From contig NZ_AQUI01000002.1 of NCBI RefSeq assembly GCF_000371785.1, forward strand, positions 5,071,352 to 5,135,351: a DNA stretch of 64,000 nucleotides. The letters run 5' to 3'. The position numbers and the translations under genes were made by a program. Positions 51,530 to 60,839 of the stretch are shown here, piece after piece. Source of the stretch: Actinopolyspora halophila DSM 43834 (lineage in GTDB: Bacteria > Actinomycetota > Actinomycetes > Mycobacteriales > Pseudonocardiaceae). Within the stretch, counting starts at the first letter, position 1; each line of letters opens with the position of its first letter. The notes under the pieces are model-generated. The model saw only the letters and a program-made list of their open reading frames with translations. It was not told the DNA's origin and searched no databases.

Positions 51530-53386
51530 ATGAAATCACGACTGCCCGCAGGCCGGGGGCTTCTCGGAGCCCTCGGCGGACTCGCACTCGCGAGCACCCT
51601 CGTCCTGGGTGCCGTACCCGCAGGCGCAGCCGCTCCGCCGAAGCAGTGGACCCCGGAGGAGCCGCCACTGACCACACCGTGGACCGAACAGGTGGGACCG
51701 GACAACGCCCTGCCGGAGTACCCGCGCCCCCAGATGAAGCGGAAGCGCTGGAAGAACCTCAACGGCGAGTGGCGGTACGCGGGCGGCGCCACCCCACCCG
51801 ACAGGAACGGTCACCTCGACGAGCGAGTACTCGTCCCCTACCCCGTCGAGTCCGGGCTGTCCGGCATCCAGCGCCACGACGACCACATGCTCTACCAGCG
51901 CGAGTTCAAGGTCCCCCACTCGTGGCGTGGTGGCGAGCTGCTGATGCACTTCGGAGCGGTCGACCAGCAGGCCGCGGTCTGGGTGAACGGCAGGCGGGTC
52001 GGTTCGCACCAGGGCGGGTTCACCTCGTTCACGCTCGACGTGAGCGACGCGCTGCGCCCCGGAAAGCGGCAGCGGGTGACCGTGGCCGCCACCGACACCA
52101 ACGAGGACAGCTCCTACCCGGTCGGCAAGCAGAGCAACCAACCCGGCGGGATCTTCTACACCGGATCCTCGGGGATCTGGCAGACCGTCTGGCTCGAACC
52201 GGTCTCGGACACCCACCTGGGCGAGCTGAACATCACCCCGCGGCTCGACTCGCGGACCTTCCGGCTCGAACCGGAGATACGCGGCTCCGCAGCCGCCCGC
52301 GTCGAGACCGTGGTCTCCCACGAGAACGGCGAGACCGTCTCGCGAACCAGCACGGAGGCGGGAGCGACAGTGAAGGCCCCGGTGCCGGAGCCCAGGCTGT
52401 GGAGCCCCGACGACCCCTACCTCTACGACCTGACAGTGCGCCTGCTGGACGCCTCCGGACGTGAGTTGGACCGGGTCGACAGCTACGCGGGCATGCGCTC
52501 GATCGGCCTGACCACCGACTCGCAGGGTCGACAGCGGATGGCGCTCAACGGCGAGATCCTGTTCCAGCAGGGAATGCTCGACCAGGGGTTCTGGCCGGAC
52601 GGGCTGCACACTCCCCCCACCGACGAGGCCATGCGCCACGACATCACCCAGGCCAAGCGGATGGGCTTCAACATGCTGCGCAAGCACATCAAGGTCGCCC
52701 CGAAGCGCTGGTACTACTGGGCCGACCGGATGGGGATGCTGGTCTGGCAGGACATGCCGTCCCTCTCCGCGAACGTGGGCGGCACCAACGGACCCCCTGA
52801 CGAACAGTCCCGGGCCAGCTTCGAAGCCGAGACCGAAGCGGTCGTCGACCAGCTCGACAGCGTGACCTCGCTGGTGACCTGGGTGCCGTTCAACGAGGGC
52901 TGGGGCGAGTTCGACACCGCCCGCATCACGCGCGAGATCCAGCGGCGGGATCCCGACAGGCTGGTCGACGCCTCCAGCGGGGTCAACTGCTGCAACTCGC
53001 TGCCCGACACCGGGGCGGGCGACATCTACGACGACCACACCTACGTCGGACCGGGAACCCCGGCGGCCACGGCCGAGCGCGCCGCCGTGGACGGCGAGTA
53101 CGGCGGCCTCGGCCTCGTCGAGCAGGGCCACCTCTGGCCCGGCCAACCACACGCCTACGAGATGACCGACAGCCGCACCGAGCTCACCGAGCGCTACGGC
53201 CGGCTCTCCGAGGACCTGATCGGAGCCGTCGAGCGGAACGGGATCTCGGCGGCGGTCTACACCCAGGTCTCGGACGTGGAGAACGAGGTCAACGGCCTGA
53301 TGACCTACGACAGGAAGATCACCAAACCCGACGTGGACTCCATCCGCGAGACCAACCGGGCGATCATCGACGCCGGAACGCCCTGA
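51530..53386 (+). CDS. Secreted glycoside hydrolase family 2 protein
   Basis: A 618-residue exported GH2 enzyme. The signal peptide is MKSRLPAGRGLLGALGGLAL followed by ASTLVLGAVPAGAAA. A jelly-roll sugar-binding domain (KRKRWKNLNGEWRYAGG, then HMLYQREFKVPHSW and GQ-like WVNGRRVGSHQGG) and an immunoglobulin-like domain follow. The TIM barrel has acid/base Glu456 in WVPFNEGWGEFDT and probable nucleophile Glu523 in VDGEYGGLG. Activity could be beta-galactosidase, beta-mannosidase or similar. An AGGAGG site precedes the ATG. The following gene is a secreted aldose epimerase, suggesting extracellular sugar processing. Confidence 0.9.
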   Translation: MKSRLPAGRGLLGALGGLALASTLVLGAVPAGAAAPPKQWTPEEPPLTTPWTEQVGPDNALPEYPRPQMKRKRWKNLNGEWRYAGGATPPDRNGHLDERVLVPYPVESGLSGIQRHDDHMLYQREFKVPHSWRGGELLMHFGAVDQQAAVWVNGRRVGSHQGGFTSFTLDVSDALRPGKRQRVTVAATDTNEDSSYPVGKQSNQPGGIFYTGSSGIWQTVWLEPVSDTHLGELNITPRLDSRTFRLEPEIRGSAAARVETVVSHENGETVSRTSTEAGATVKAPVPEPRLWSPDDPYLYDLTVRLLDASGRELDRVDSYAGMRSIGLTTDSQGRQRMALNGEILFQQGMLDQGFWPDGLHTPPTDEAMRHDITQAKRMGFNMLRKHIKVAPKRWYYWADRMGMLVWQDMPSLSANVGGTNGPPDEQSRASFEAETEAVVDQLDSVTSLVTWVPFNEGWGEFDTARITREIQRRDPDRLVDASSGVNCCNSLPDTGAGDIYDDHTYVGPGTPAATAERAAVDGEYGGLGLVEQGHLWPGQPHAYEMTDSRTELTERYGRLSEDLIGAVERNGISAAVYTQVSDVENEVNGLMTYDRKITKPDVDSIRETNRAIIDAGTP

Positions 53387-53387
53387 T

Positions 53388-53413
53388 CCACCCGCGATCC
53401 GGGGACCGGGTGG
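53388..53413 (+). terminator. Weak hairpin after the GH2 gene
   Basis: CCACCCG (53388-53394) with CGGGTGG (53407-53413), a 7-bp stem with a 12-nt loop starting 2 nt past the stop. It may be a partial terminator. Confidence 0.35.
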
Positions 53414-53554
53414 GCGGTCACGGCGCTGCTCACCCGGCCCCGCGAGTCCGGCGATGCCGAGACCTCTCTCCGCCCGGCGGGCACCGCGGAGCGGGCGGAC
53501 GGCACCGGACCACGCCGCTCCACGACACGAACGGTTCGACCGGAAAGGACGTTC

Positions 53555-54625
53555 ATGAACGATTCCGACACCGCAGGACGCGGCTGGAGCAGGCGCAGCG
53601 CGCTGACCACCCTCACCGCGACCACGGCGGCGACGGCGCTCGGCGCCGGGTCCGCCACCGCGCAGTCGGCGCCCGGACACCGCGGCCGGGGGCACGACCG
53701 GCACGAGCAGACCGCCAACGGCAGGCTCTACGAGATCCGTTCGGGCCACAACCGCGCCGTCGTCGCGGGGGTGGCCGCGACCCTGCTGTCCTGGCGGGTG
53801 GACGGCGAGGAGATGCTGCTGACCCACGACCCGAGCGACCCCGGTGAGGGCTACCAGGGAAAAACCATCCTCCCCTGGCCCAACCGGATCGACCGGGGTT
53901 CCTACGAGTTCGGCGGTGAGCGGCTCCAGGTTCCGATCAACGAACCGTCCAGGCAGGCGGCGCTGCACGGTCTGATGAACTTCGTCGAGTGGGAGCCGGT
54001 GCGCCACAGGTCCGACAGCGTGCGACTGCGGTACCTGCTGCACCCGCAGTACGGCTACCCGTTCTCCGTGGAGTTCTCGATCGAGTACGCAGTGGACCAC
54101 CACGGCGTGCGGTGCACGCTCACCGCCGAGAACAGGGGCAGCACCGCGGCCCCCGTCGGATGGGCCAACCACACCTACCTGGCGGCCGGGCCCGGCGGCA
54201 CCGACCGGATGAGACTGCGGCTGCCCGCCGAGACGTACTACCGCACCAACGACCGGCTCATCCCGACGGGAACCGCCGCGGTCTCCGGTACGGAATACGA
54301 CTTCCGCGAAGAACGCGAGATCGGCACGACCGAGATGGACACCGCGTTCAAGGACCTCGCCCGCGACGGCGACGGGCACGCCGTCGTGCGGTTCGGGCTC
54401 GAGGACGGCCGGGAGGTGTCGCTCTGGATGGACGAGGCCTACGGCTACCTGCAGGTCTACACCGACGACGCCCCGAGCGAGGACCGCGAGCGACCCGCCA
54501 GGTCGGGGATCACCGTCGAGCCGAACACCTGCCCGCCGAACGCGTTCGTCACCGGTGAGGCCGTACGTGTGCTGCGACCGGGCGAGCGGCACACCGCGAC
54601 GTGGGGGTTGCGCTCGGCGGACTGA
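53555..54625 (+). CDS. Secreted aldose 1-epimerase (mutarotase)
   Basis: A 356-residue mutarotase with a Tat-type signal, GWSRRSALTTLTATTAATAL, ending near ATAQSA. It interconverts alpha and beta anomers of aldoses. Catalytic residues are recognisable: His138 (ALHGLMNFVEW), His206 (GWANHTYLAAG) and Glu322 (ITVEPNTCPPNAF). ILPWPNRIDRGSYEFGGERL is the substrate-binding loop. Export together with the upstream GH2 glycosidase (168 bp away) suggests both act on sugars outside the cell; epimerisation there would favour uptake of one anomer. The copy G repeat starts just after the stop. Confidence 0.9.
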   Translation: MNDSDTAGRGWSRRSALTTLTATTAATALGAGSATAQSAPGHRGRGHDRHEQTANGRLYEIRSGHNRAVVAGVAATLLSWRVDGEEMLLTHDPSDPGEGYQGKTILPWPNRIDRGSYEFGGERLQVPINEPSRQAALHGLMNFVEWEPVRHRSDSVRLRYLLHPQYGYPFSVEFSIEYAVDHHGVRCTLTAENRGSTAAPVGWANHTYLAAGPGGTDRMRLRLPAETYYRTNDRLIPTGTAAVSGTEYDFREEREIGTTEMDTAFKDLARDGDGHAVVRFGLEDGREVSLWMDEAYGYLQVYTDDAPSEDRERPARSGITVEPNTCPPNAFVTGEAVRVLRPGERHTATWGLRSAD

Positions 54626-54635
54626 GCGACGAGCC

Positions 54636-54720
54636 GAGCGCACTGAGCGAGTGCACGGGTCGGCCTGCTTGGGTCGTTCCGCGGGGGAACCTCGGTCGGC
54701 GGTTCGAGTGGACCGGGTGG
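54636..54720 (+). repeat. Structured 3'-end repeat, copy G (5' part only)
   Basis: Sense-oriented after the epimerase stop. GAGTGCACGGGTCGG (also after the asparaginase stop in copy A), then GCTTGGGTCGTTCCGCGG and the box GGAACCTCGGTCGG starting 61 nt past the stop. The hairpin part is absent. Confidence 0.65.
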
Positions 54721-54817
54721 TAAAAAGCGGGCGCGCCGCTTCCGTCCGCCCGCGCACACCGGCGGGACGACGGGAGCGGCTCGAGGAGACGCGAGAGATC
54801 CTTGAAGGTAGCTGGGG

Positions 54818-56350
54818 TTGACCACTCATCAGCGCGTGCGCGGCCCGCTCTCCGCCGCCGTGGCGCGGCTGTGCGAGGAAACGCGCCCACGTGTCGGGCA
54901 ACGGGCCGCCACCGGGCTGGGCGAGGTGCTCGACCGGCTGAGCGCGCCGCTGCAACTCGCCGTCGTGGGGCGAATCAAGTCCGGCAAGTCCACACTGGTC
55001 AATGCTCTGATCGGACGTCGGGTGGCCCCCACCGACGTGGGCGAGTGCACGAAGGTGGTCACCCGGTTCCGGTACGGGACGGTCGACCGGCTCGAGGTCG
55101 TCCTGCTCGACGGGAACAAGTACTCGTTGCCGTTCACCGCCGGAGGGGCCATCCCCACCGACCTGGGGGCGCCTCCGGAACGGGTGTCACACGTCGAGGC
55201 GTACCTGACCAACGCCGTGCTGCGCGATCTGACCGTGATCGACACCCCCGGTCTGGGGTCCGTGGACGACGACTCGGTCGCCCGGACCGAAGCCGTGCTC
55301 GGCACCGGGGACCAGGACGGTGCTGACTCCGAACGGCTCGATCCCGTTTCGCACGAAGCAGTAGCGGGCGCCGAGGCAGTGCTCTACGTGATCACCCAGT
55401 CGGTGCGGGCCGACGACCGACAGGCCCTGTCCGCGTTCAACGCCGCCACGGGCAACCGCCCCTCCGGACCGGTCAACGCGATCGGTGTGCTGAACAAGGC
55501 GGACACGGTCGACCCGGACTCGGTGAGCGGCGGCGCGGGCGGGCTGTGGCCCGCGGCACGGGTGCTGGCGACGGACCAGGAACAGCGGCTCAAACCACGT
55601 GTCGCCGACGTGCTGCCGCTGATCGGGCTTCTCGCCGAAACGTCCGAGTCCGGCGAGTTCACCGCCTCCGACGCCGCAGCACTGCACCGGTTGGCCGCGC
55701 TGGACGAGACGACGCGACAGACCATGCTGATCTCGGCCGACCTCTTCACCGAGTGGGAGTGCGAGGTTCCCACCGACGCGCGGGCACGGCTGCTGGAGCT
55801 GCTGGATCTGCACGGCGTCCGGTGCGCCCTGGAGGAGATCGACGCCGATCCGCACATCACCGCGGGGCGGCTGCGGAACAAGCTGCACGAGAACTCAGGT
55901 CTGTCCGCACTGCTGACTCGACTCAACGCGGTGTTCCGCGGCCGTGCGGACGGCATCAAGGCCGCCGCGGGGCTCGCCTCGGTCGCCGCCGTGGCGCAGT
56001 CCTGCACGGACCCGAGCGAGCGCGAGCGGCTGCACGCCGCGATGGAGGGCTTGCTGACCCAGCCGCAGGCACACCAGCTCAGGCTGCTCGAGGCGCTGAC
56101 GATGATCTCGGCCGGAACGGTCACACTTCCCTCCGACCTGCTCGACGAGGTTCTGCGGCTCGGCGGTTCCGAGGACTTCTCCGAGCGGCTGGGGCTGCCG
56201 GGAGCCCCCGTCGAGCGGCTGACCGAGTTCGCGTTGGAACGGGCGAAGTGGTGGCGCTCGTTCGCGTCGCTCGGTGCGACGCCGGCCCAGAGCCGGGTGG
56301 CGCACGTGGTGCATCGCGCCTACTTCCTGATATGGCGCCAGCTGCGGTAG
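54818..56350 (+). CDS. Dynamin-like GTPase A
   Basis: A 510-residue large GTPase. G1 is GRIKSGKST (residues 51-59), the G2 Thr lies in VGECTKVVTRFRYG, G3 is DTPGLGS (142-148), and G4 is NKAD (226-229). The rest is helical, with an FTEWECEVPTDARARLLELL segment and no clear membrane span. Bacterial dynamins bind or remodel membranes during division, sporulation or envelope stress; actinobacterial pairs (DynA/DynB in Streptomyces, IniA/IniC in mycobacteria) work as partners. The start is a TTG at 54818. Downstream come a GrpE-like gene and a second dynamin. Confidence 0.85.
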   Translation: MTTHQRVRGPLSAAVARLCEETRPRVGQRAATGLGEVLDRLSAPLQLAVVGRIKSGKSTLVNALIGRRVAPTDVGECTKVVTRFRYGTVDRLEVVLLDGNKYSLPFTAGGAIPTDLGAPPERVSHVEAYLTNAVLRDLTVIDTPGLGSVDDDSVARTEAVLGTGDQDGADSERLDPVSHEAVAGAEAVLYVITQSVRADDRQALSAFNAATGNRPSGPVNAIGVLNKADTVDPDSVSGGAGGLWPAARVLATDQEQRLKPRVADVLPLIGLLAETSESGEFTASDAAALHRLAALDETTRQTMLISADLFTEWECEVPTDARARLLELLDLHGVRCALEEIDADPHITAGRLRNKLHENSGLSALLTRLNAVFRGRADGIKAAAGLASVAAVAQSCTDPSERERLHAAMEGLLTQPQAHQLRLLEALTMISAGTVTLPSDLLDEVLRLGGSEDFSERLGLPGAPVERLTEFALERAKWWRSFASLGATPAQSRVAHVVHRAYFLIWRQLR

Positions 56351-56351
56351 A

Positions 56352-56430
56352 ACTCCGTCGGCTCGGTCCGCGCGGGGTTGTTCGGCGGAACCTCGGGCAG
56401 CGGTGCGCGCCGCTCGGGGTGGGTGAGGAG
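56352..56430 (+). repeat. Structured 3'-end repeat, copy H (5' part)
   Basis: Starts 2 nt after the dynamin A stop in sense orientation: GTCGGCTCGGTCCGCG, then the box GGAACCTCGGGCAGCGG beginning 37 nt past the stop. The stem region is deleted. It separates dynamin A from the GrpE-like gene. Confidence 0.6.
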
Positions 56431-56562
56431 GCCGTGCTCCGTAACCAGGCACTCCGCACCGCGAAAACTTCACCCGAAGGTGGAACCGACGAGGCCGTGT
56501 TCGCGTCGAAGGCGACCAGGCACGCACACCGTTGCCGACAGTCCGCGAAGACCCTCCCGCCG

Positions 56563-56964
56563 ATGATCGGCGTGCGAGACGACGACACCGAATTCGGAAA
56601 GCACATGGCCGCTTTGAGCGACGAACCACTCGTCGATCCGCTGGACCGGGCACTGGACGAGCGGGAGACGCTGCTCCGACTGTGCATGTACGCCTACGAC
56701 AGGGCACGCAGCACCGGGGTCACCGAACGCCTGGAAGAAGGCATGAACTCGATCGGAGTGGCGGCGTTGCGCCCGCGGGGAGAGCCTTTCGATCCGTCCC
56801 GGCACGAGGCGGGCGGCACGGTTCACACCGCGGATCACACGCTGGACGGGCTCATAGCCGAGACCGAGACTCTCGGGTTCGCCGATCGCGGCCGCATGTT
56901 GCGTCCCCCTGTTGTGGTGGTGTATCGGCTGGATTCGGGGACGGCGAACTCTCCACACGACTGA
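56563..56964 (+). CDS. GrpE-like nucleotide exchange factor, short form
   Basis: A 133-residue protein. The second half matches the GrpE beta-domain pattern: LEEGMNSIGVAALRPRGEPF, then DPSRHEAGGTVHT, GLIAETETLGFADRGRML and RPPVVVVYR. The region before it (DRALDERETLLRLCMYAYDR) is a short helix in place of the long GrpE coiled coil. GrpE releases ADP from DnaK/Hsp70, but no hsp70 gene is nearby. The start is uncertain: ATG 56563 is used, ATG 56605 has a GGAAAG site, and GTG 56434 has an AGGAGG site only 2 bp away. It lies 52 bp upstream of dynamin B. Confidence 0.65.
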   Translation: MIGVRDDDTEFGKHMAALSDEPLVDPLDRALDERETLLRLCMYAYDRARSTGVTERLEEGMNSIGVAALRPRGEPFDPSRHEAGGTVHTADHTLDGLIAETETLGFADRGRMLRPPVVVVYRLDSGTANSPHD

Positions 56965-57016
56965 CCGCTCCACGAACGACCGCATCCGTCCGAGTCCTCC
57001 TCGACCGAGGAAGCCC

Positions 57017-58897
57017 ATGTCGTCGAACTCCCCGATCGATCAACTGCCCGGCACCGACGTGACGGCCGCGGCGCAGTTGCCCACCCAGGTCAAGCAGACC
57101 CGCGAATCCCTGTCCGCCCTGCTGCGCGAGGTCGATCCGGAAGCGGCCGAGTGGGTGGAGCGGATTCGCGCCGACCGGCCGCGCACACCGAGCGTGGTCG
57201 TGGTCGGGGAAACCAATCGCGGCAAGAGTTCACTGGTCAACGCGCTGCTGGGCGAGCGGGGGCTGTCTCCTGTGGACGCGGGTGCGACCACCTCGACCTA
57301 CCTGTGGTTTCAGCACGGCTCCGAGCGGGCCGGGTACGCGTGTCATCCGGCGCGCGACGGACCGCTCCGTTTCGGGCTGGACGAGCTGAGCGAGCGGGTC
57401 TCGGCCGCCGGGAAGCCCTCGAACGGGGAACTCCCGACCCGGTACATCAGGGTCGACGCGCCGATCGAGCTGCTCGAGGAGCTCACGGTGGTCGACACGC
57501 CCGGGGTGGGCGGACTCGAGTCGGTCCACGGTGAGCTGGCGGCCGAGGCCGCCGCCTCGGCGACGGCGCTGCTGTTCGTCGTGGACGCCTCGGCTCCCCT
57601 CGGACGTGGGGAGCTGGACTTTCTGCGCGGGGTGAGCGACCGGGTCGAGACCGTGCTGTTCGCGCTGACCAAGACCGATCAGCACCGCGGGTGGCGGCGT
57701 GTCCTGGAGGAGAACAGGAAACTGCTCGCCACCCACGCTCCCCGCTTCGCCGAAGCGCCCTTCCACCCGGTTTCCGCGCGCATGGCCGAGCTGGCCGGCC
57801 GGGCGCCGGACGCGCGGAAGGTCGAAGCGCTGTGGGAACGTTCCGGGCTCGCGGAGCTGCGTTCCGCGCTGCGCCGGTTGCTCGCGGACCATTCTGCGAT
57901 GCTCGGCGAGGCCAACACCATGCGCGGCCTTTCCACGGTGCTGGACGAGCTCGTGTCCAGGCTGGAGGCCGAGAAGCGCGCGCTGAACTCGGGGGAGCAG
58001 GAGGCCGAGTCGCTGCGCAGCAGGCGTGACGAGCTGACGGCCGAGCGCAAGTCCTCCACGCGTGGCTGGCAGGTACGGCTCAGGGGGCAGGTCCAACGCG
58101 CGCGGGTGGAGGTGAACCACGAGGTCACCGACCGGGTGCGCGAGGTGCAGAACTGGTTCCGGCGCGAGATCGACGCGGCCGACAGGACCCGCCTGGAACA
58201 GCTCCCCCAGCAGGTCGACTCGGCCCTGCAGCTGGTGTCCGGACGGATCGCCGAGCTGTTGTCCACCCGATTGGACGAAGTGGCCGGGGCCTGTCTGTCC
58301 GAGCTGTTCTCCCCTGCCGAGTTGAACGTGATCCGCTCCCAAGTCGCCAGGGGGACCAGAGCCCCGGTCTCGTTGCGCCGTCCGGACAAGCGCCCACCGA
58401 CGGCCGAGGACAAGCTGCTGGTCTTCATGGGGGTGTCCGGCGGCCTCGGGGTCGGCCGTGCCGCCGCGCTGCCGCTGGCCGGCGTCGGCGTGGGCGCGTT
58501 GAATCCGGTGGTGTTGCCGGTGACGATCGTGCTGGGCCTCGGCGCGGGGTGGTGGATGGCGCGCACGCGCAGACACGCGGCCGACAAGCAGCACGTGAAG
58601 CAGTGGTTGGCCGAGGCCATCGCCGAGGCACGCTCCACTCTGGAGCAGCTGGTCTCGGAACAGCTCATCGAGGCCGAACAGCAGTTGTCCCTGGCCCTGG
58701 ACGACGCGCTGGGCAAGCGGGTCGAGGCGATCGAGGGCGAGCTGCGTGAGATCGACCGCGCGCTGAAGTTGGACTCGGCGGAGCGGAACCGGCAGCTGCG
58801 GACCCTCGACCGGCGGCTGGAGGAGCTGACCACCGGCGGGGAGAAAGTGGACAAGCTGCTGGAGCGGATCCGTACGCTGCGCGATCGCTCTCCCTGA
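57017..58897 (+). CDS. Dynamin-like GTPase B, membrane-anchored
   Basis: A 626-residue GTPase with G1 GETNRGKSS (64-72), the G2 Thr in VDAGATTSTYLWFQHG, G3 DTPGVGG (160-166) and G4 TKTD (about 217). After the GTPase domain there is a long charged helical stalk (SRLEAEKRALNSGEQEAESL onward). Two membrane-spanning segments lie near 467-515 (LLVFMGVSGGLGVGRAAALP, then VLPVTIVLGLGAGWWMARTR), the likely membrane paddle. A C-terminal coiled coil ends the protein. The ATG at 57017 has a GAGGAAG site. It is the probable partner of dynamin A. Confidence 0.87.
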   Translation: MSSNSPIDQLPGTDVTAAAQLPTQVKQTRESLSALLREVDPEAAEWVERIRADRPRTPSVVVVGETNRGKSSLVNALLGERGLSPVDAGATTSTYLWFQHGSERAGYACHPARDGPLRFGLDELSERVSAAGKPSNGELPTRYIRVDAPIELLEELTVVDTPGVGGLESVHGELAAEAAASATALLFVVDASAPLGRGELDFLRGVSDRVETVLFALTKTDQHRGWRRVLEENRKLLATHAPRFAEAPFHPVSARMAELAGRAPDARKVEALWERSGLAELRSALRRLLADHSAMLGEANTMRGLSTVLDELVSRLEAEKRALNSGEQEAESLRSRRDELTAERKSSTRGWQVRLRGQVQRARVEVNHEVTDRVREVQNWFRREIDAADRTRLEQLPQQVDSALQLVSGRIAELLSTRLDEVAGACLSELFSPAELNVIRSQVARGTRAPVSLRRPDKRPPTAEDKLLVFMGVSGGLGVGRAAALPLAGVGVGALNPVVLPVTIVLGLGAGWWMARTRRHAADKQHVKQWLAEAIAEARSTLEQLVSEQLIEAEQQLSLALDDALGKRVEAIEGELREIDRALKLDSAERNRQLRTLDRRLEELTTGGEKVDKLLERIRTLRDRSP

Positions 58898-59080
58898 CCC
58901 CGAGTCGCCACCCGCGGCACGGGGAGGAGCACCGCGCCGCTCGCCGGCGAGTTCCCGCTCGGCCCGCCATTCCCGGACCGGGCCCACTCACCTCTTCGGC
59001 CCCGCTCGAGCGGCGGAACTCGGACGACCCCGCCGAAATGATCCCGGACGTGAAGGTTGTCACGCCACAGTGGGCGCGAT

Positions 59081-59120
59081 ATAGGTTAGCCTAAGTTCTT
59101 GGAAAGTTAGGCTAACCTTG
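59081..59120 (+). promoter_or_regulatory. Two tandem iron boxes (IdeR/DmdR type)
   Basis: Two sites match the 19-bp consensus TTAGGTTAGGCTAACCTAA: 59081-59099 (core AGGTTAGCCTAA) and 59102-59120 (core GTTAGGCTAACCT), spaced by one helical period pair (21 bp). They lie about 180 bp upstream of desA. Iron-loaded IdeR/DmdR1 should repress the siderophore operon from here. Confidence 0.85.
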
Positions 59121-59294
59121 CCCAGGAGGTCGTGCCACGAACCGCCCACCACCGCACCGCGGCACGGGAGACCACCCGTCCGGAGCACCGAGCGGCACGT
59201 GCCGCTCACGTTCACCGCACCTCGAACATCCCCTCGCACCCGCCACAGGCACCGAAACGATCAGCGCAACACCGAGCACCGAGGAGGACGGGTC

Positions 59295-60839
59295 ATGAGT
59301 TTCCTCGCCTACCAGAACGAGGAACCGTCCGGAACACCGGAACAGCAGGCGGATCCGCGCGAGAACCTGCTGGACGAGCACAACACCGCCGCCTACCGCG
59401 CATCGGTCCTGCAGGGCGTCGAACGCGTGATCGGCGAGCTCACCGGCCGGGACAGGCCCACCACCGGAATCCGACCCGAGCAGCTCGAACCGGAGACCAA
59501 GCGGATCGACCTGGACTCCCCGCTGCACGACACGAGCGAGGCGCTGGACGAACTGGAGAAGGTCTACCTCCGCGACGCGGTCCACTTCCACCACCCGCGC
59601 TACCTGGCACATCTCAACTGCCCGGTCGTCATCCCCGCACTGCTGGGCGAGGCGATCGGCTCGGCGATCAACTCCTCGCTGGACACCTGGGACCAGAGCG
59701 CGGGCGGCACGTTCATCGAACAACAACTGATCGACTGGACGACCGGCCGCATCGGCCTGGGTGAGCAGGCCGACGGGGTCTTCACCAGCGGGGGGACCCA
59801 GTCCAACCTGCAGGCCCTGCTGCTCGCCCGCGAACAGGCCCTGGCCAGGCAGGAAACCACTCCGGACACCGGCTGGCAACTTTCCAGGATGCGGATCCTG
59901 ACCGCCCGCGACAGCCACTTCAGCATCGTCAAGGCGGCCAAGCTGCTCGGGCTCGGCGCCGAGTCGGTGATCCCGGTGGACTGCGACGAGCAACGGCGGA
60001 TGATCCCGTCCGCACTGGACACCGCACTGGACGACTGCCGCGACCGGGGCCTGACCCCGATGGCCGTGGTCGCCACCGCGGGTACGACGGACTTCGGCAG
60101 CATCGACCCCCTCCTGGAAATAGCCGGCAGCTGCGCCCGTTCCGGGGTCTGGATGCACGTGGACGCGGCCTACGGCTGCGGGCTGCTGGTCTCCGGCAAG
60201 GGCCCGTCCCTGGCCGGGATCGAACACGCCGACTCGGTCGTGGTCGACTACCACAAGTCCTTCTTCCAGCCGGTCAGCTCCAGCGCCGTGCTCGTGCGGG
60301 ACCGGGAGATGCTGCGGCACGTCACCTACCACGCCGACTACCTCAACCCGGAGCGCCACGCCCAGCAGCGGATTCCGAACCAGGTGGACAAGAGCATCCA
60401 GACCACGCGGAGGTTCGATGCGCTCAAGCTCTGGCTCACGCTGCGGACGATGGGGCCGGACGCCCTCGGAGGGCTCTTCGACGAAGTGCTGGACCTGGCG
60501 CAGCAGGCCTGGGAGACCCTGCACGCCGACCCCCGCTTCGAAGTGGTCACCCGCCCCGAGCTCAGCACGCTGGTGTTCCGCTACGTCCCCTCCGCCGACA
60601 TCGACCCCGAGCTCTGTGACCGGGCGAACCTGCACGCCCGCGGCGCGCTGTACGACTCGGCGGCGGCCGCGATCGCGGAAACGGTCGTGGACGGGCGCAA
60701 CCACCTGAAGTTCACCCTGCTCAACCCGAGAACCACGCGCGACGACATCGCCGAGGTGCTCGAACTCGTCGCCGAACACGCCGGGCGGTACCTGGAGGAG
60801 TACGGCACCGCCGAGCTCGAACAGCGCCGAGCCAGCTGA
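59295..60839 (+). CDS. desA: PLP-dependent lysine decarboxylase, siderophore (DesA-like)
   Basis: A 514-residue group II decarboxylase that should convert lysine to cadaverine, the first step of desferrioxamine-type synthesis. PLP-Lys321 lies in [30 protein letters not shown] carries the cofactor-binding Asp, and [20 protein letters not shown] and [16 protein letters not shown] are typical. Ornithine or diaminobutyrate are less likely substrates, judged from the cluster. The ATG at 59295 has GAGGAGG; upstream codons in frame are leader. Iron boxes lie upstream, and desB follows after 59 bp containing a partial duplication of the desA end. Confidence 0.92.
   Translation: MSFLAYQNEEPSGTPEQQADPRENLLDEHNTAAYRASVLQGVERVIGELTGRDRPTTGIRPEQLEPETKRIDLDSPLHDTSEALDELEKVYLRDAVHFHHPRYLAHLNCPVVIPALLGEAIGSAINSSLDTWDQSAGGTFIEQQLIDWTTGRIGLGEQADGVFTSGGTQSNLQALLLAREQALARQETTPDTGWQLSRMRILTARDSHFSIVKAAKLLGLGAESVIPVDCDEQRRMIPSALDTALDDCRDRGLTPMAVVATAGTTDFGSIDPLLEIAGSCARSGVWMHVDAAYGCGLLVSGKGPSLAGIEHADSVVVDYHKSFFQPVSSSAVLVRDREMLRHVTYHADYLNPERHAQQRIPNQVDKSIQTTRRFDALKLWLTLRTMGPDALGGLFDEVLDLAQQAWETLHADPRFEVVTRPELSTLVFRYVPSADIDPELCDRANLHARGALYDSAAAAIAETVVDGRNHLKFTLLNPRTTRDDIAEVLELVAEHAGRYLEEYGTAELEQRRAS

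Noticed and set aside
51536-54955. Antisense frame of over 1100 codons opposite the GH2 and epimerase genes
   Set aside because: It spans two genuine genes and their gap, and shows no domain or signal; a shadow frame.
56434-56562. GTG at 56434 as the start of the GrpE-like gene
   Set aside because: The AGGAGG is only 2 bp from the GTG, too close for a good start, and the added 43 residues do not look like a GrpE coiled coil.
59118-59294. Upstream start for desA at 59118
   Set aside because: The extra 59 residues are His/Arg/Pro-rich, overlap the second iron box, and lack a ribosome site, while ATG 59295 has GAGGAGG.
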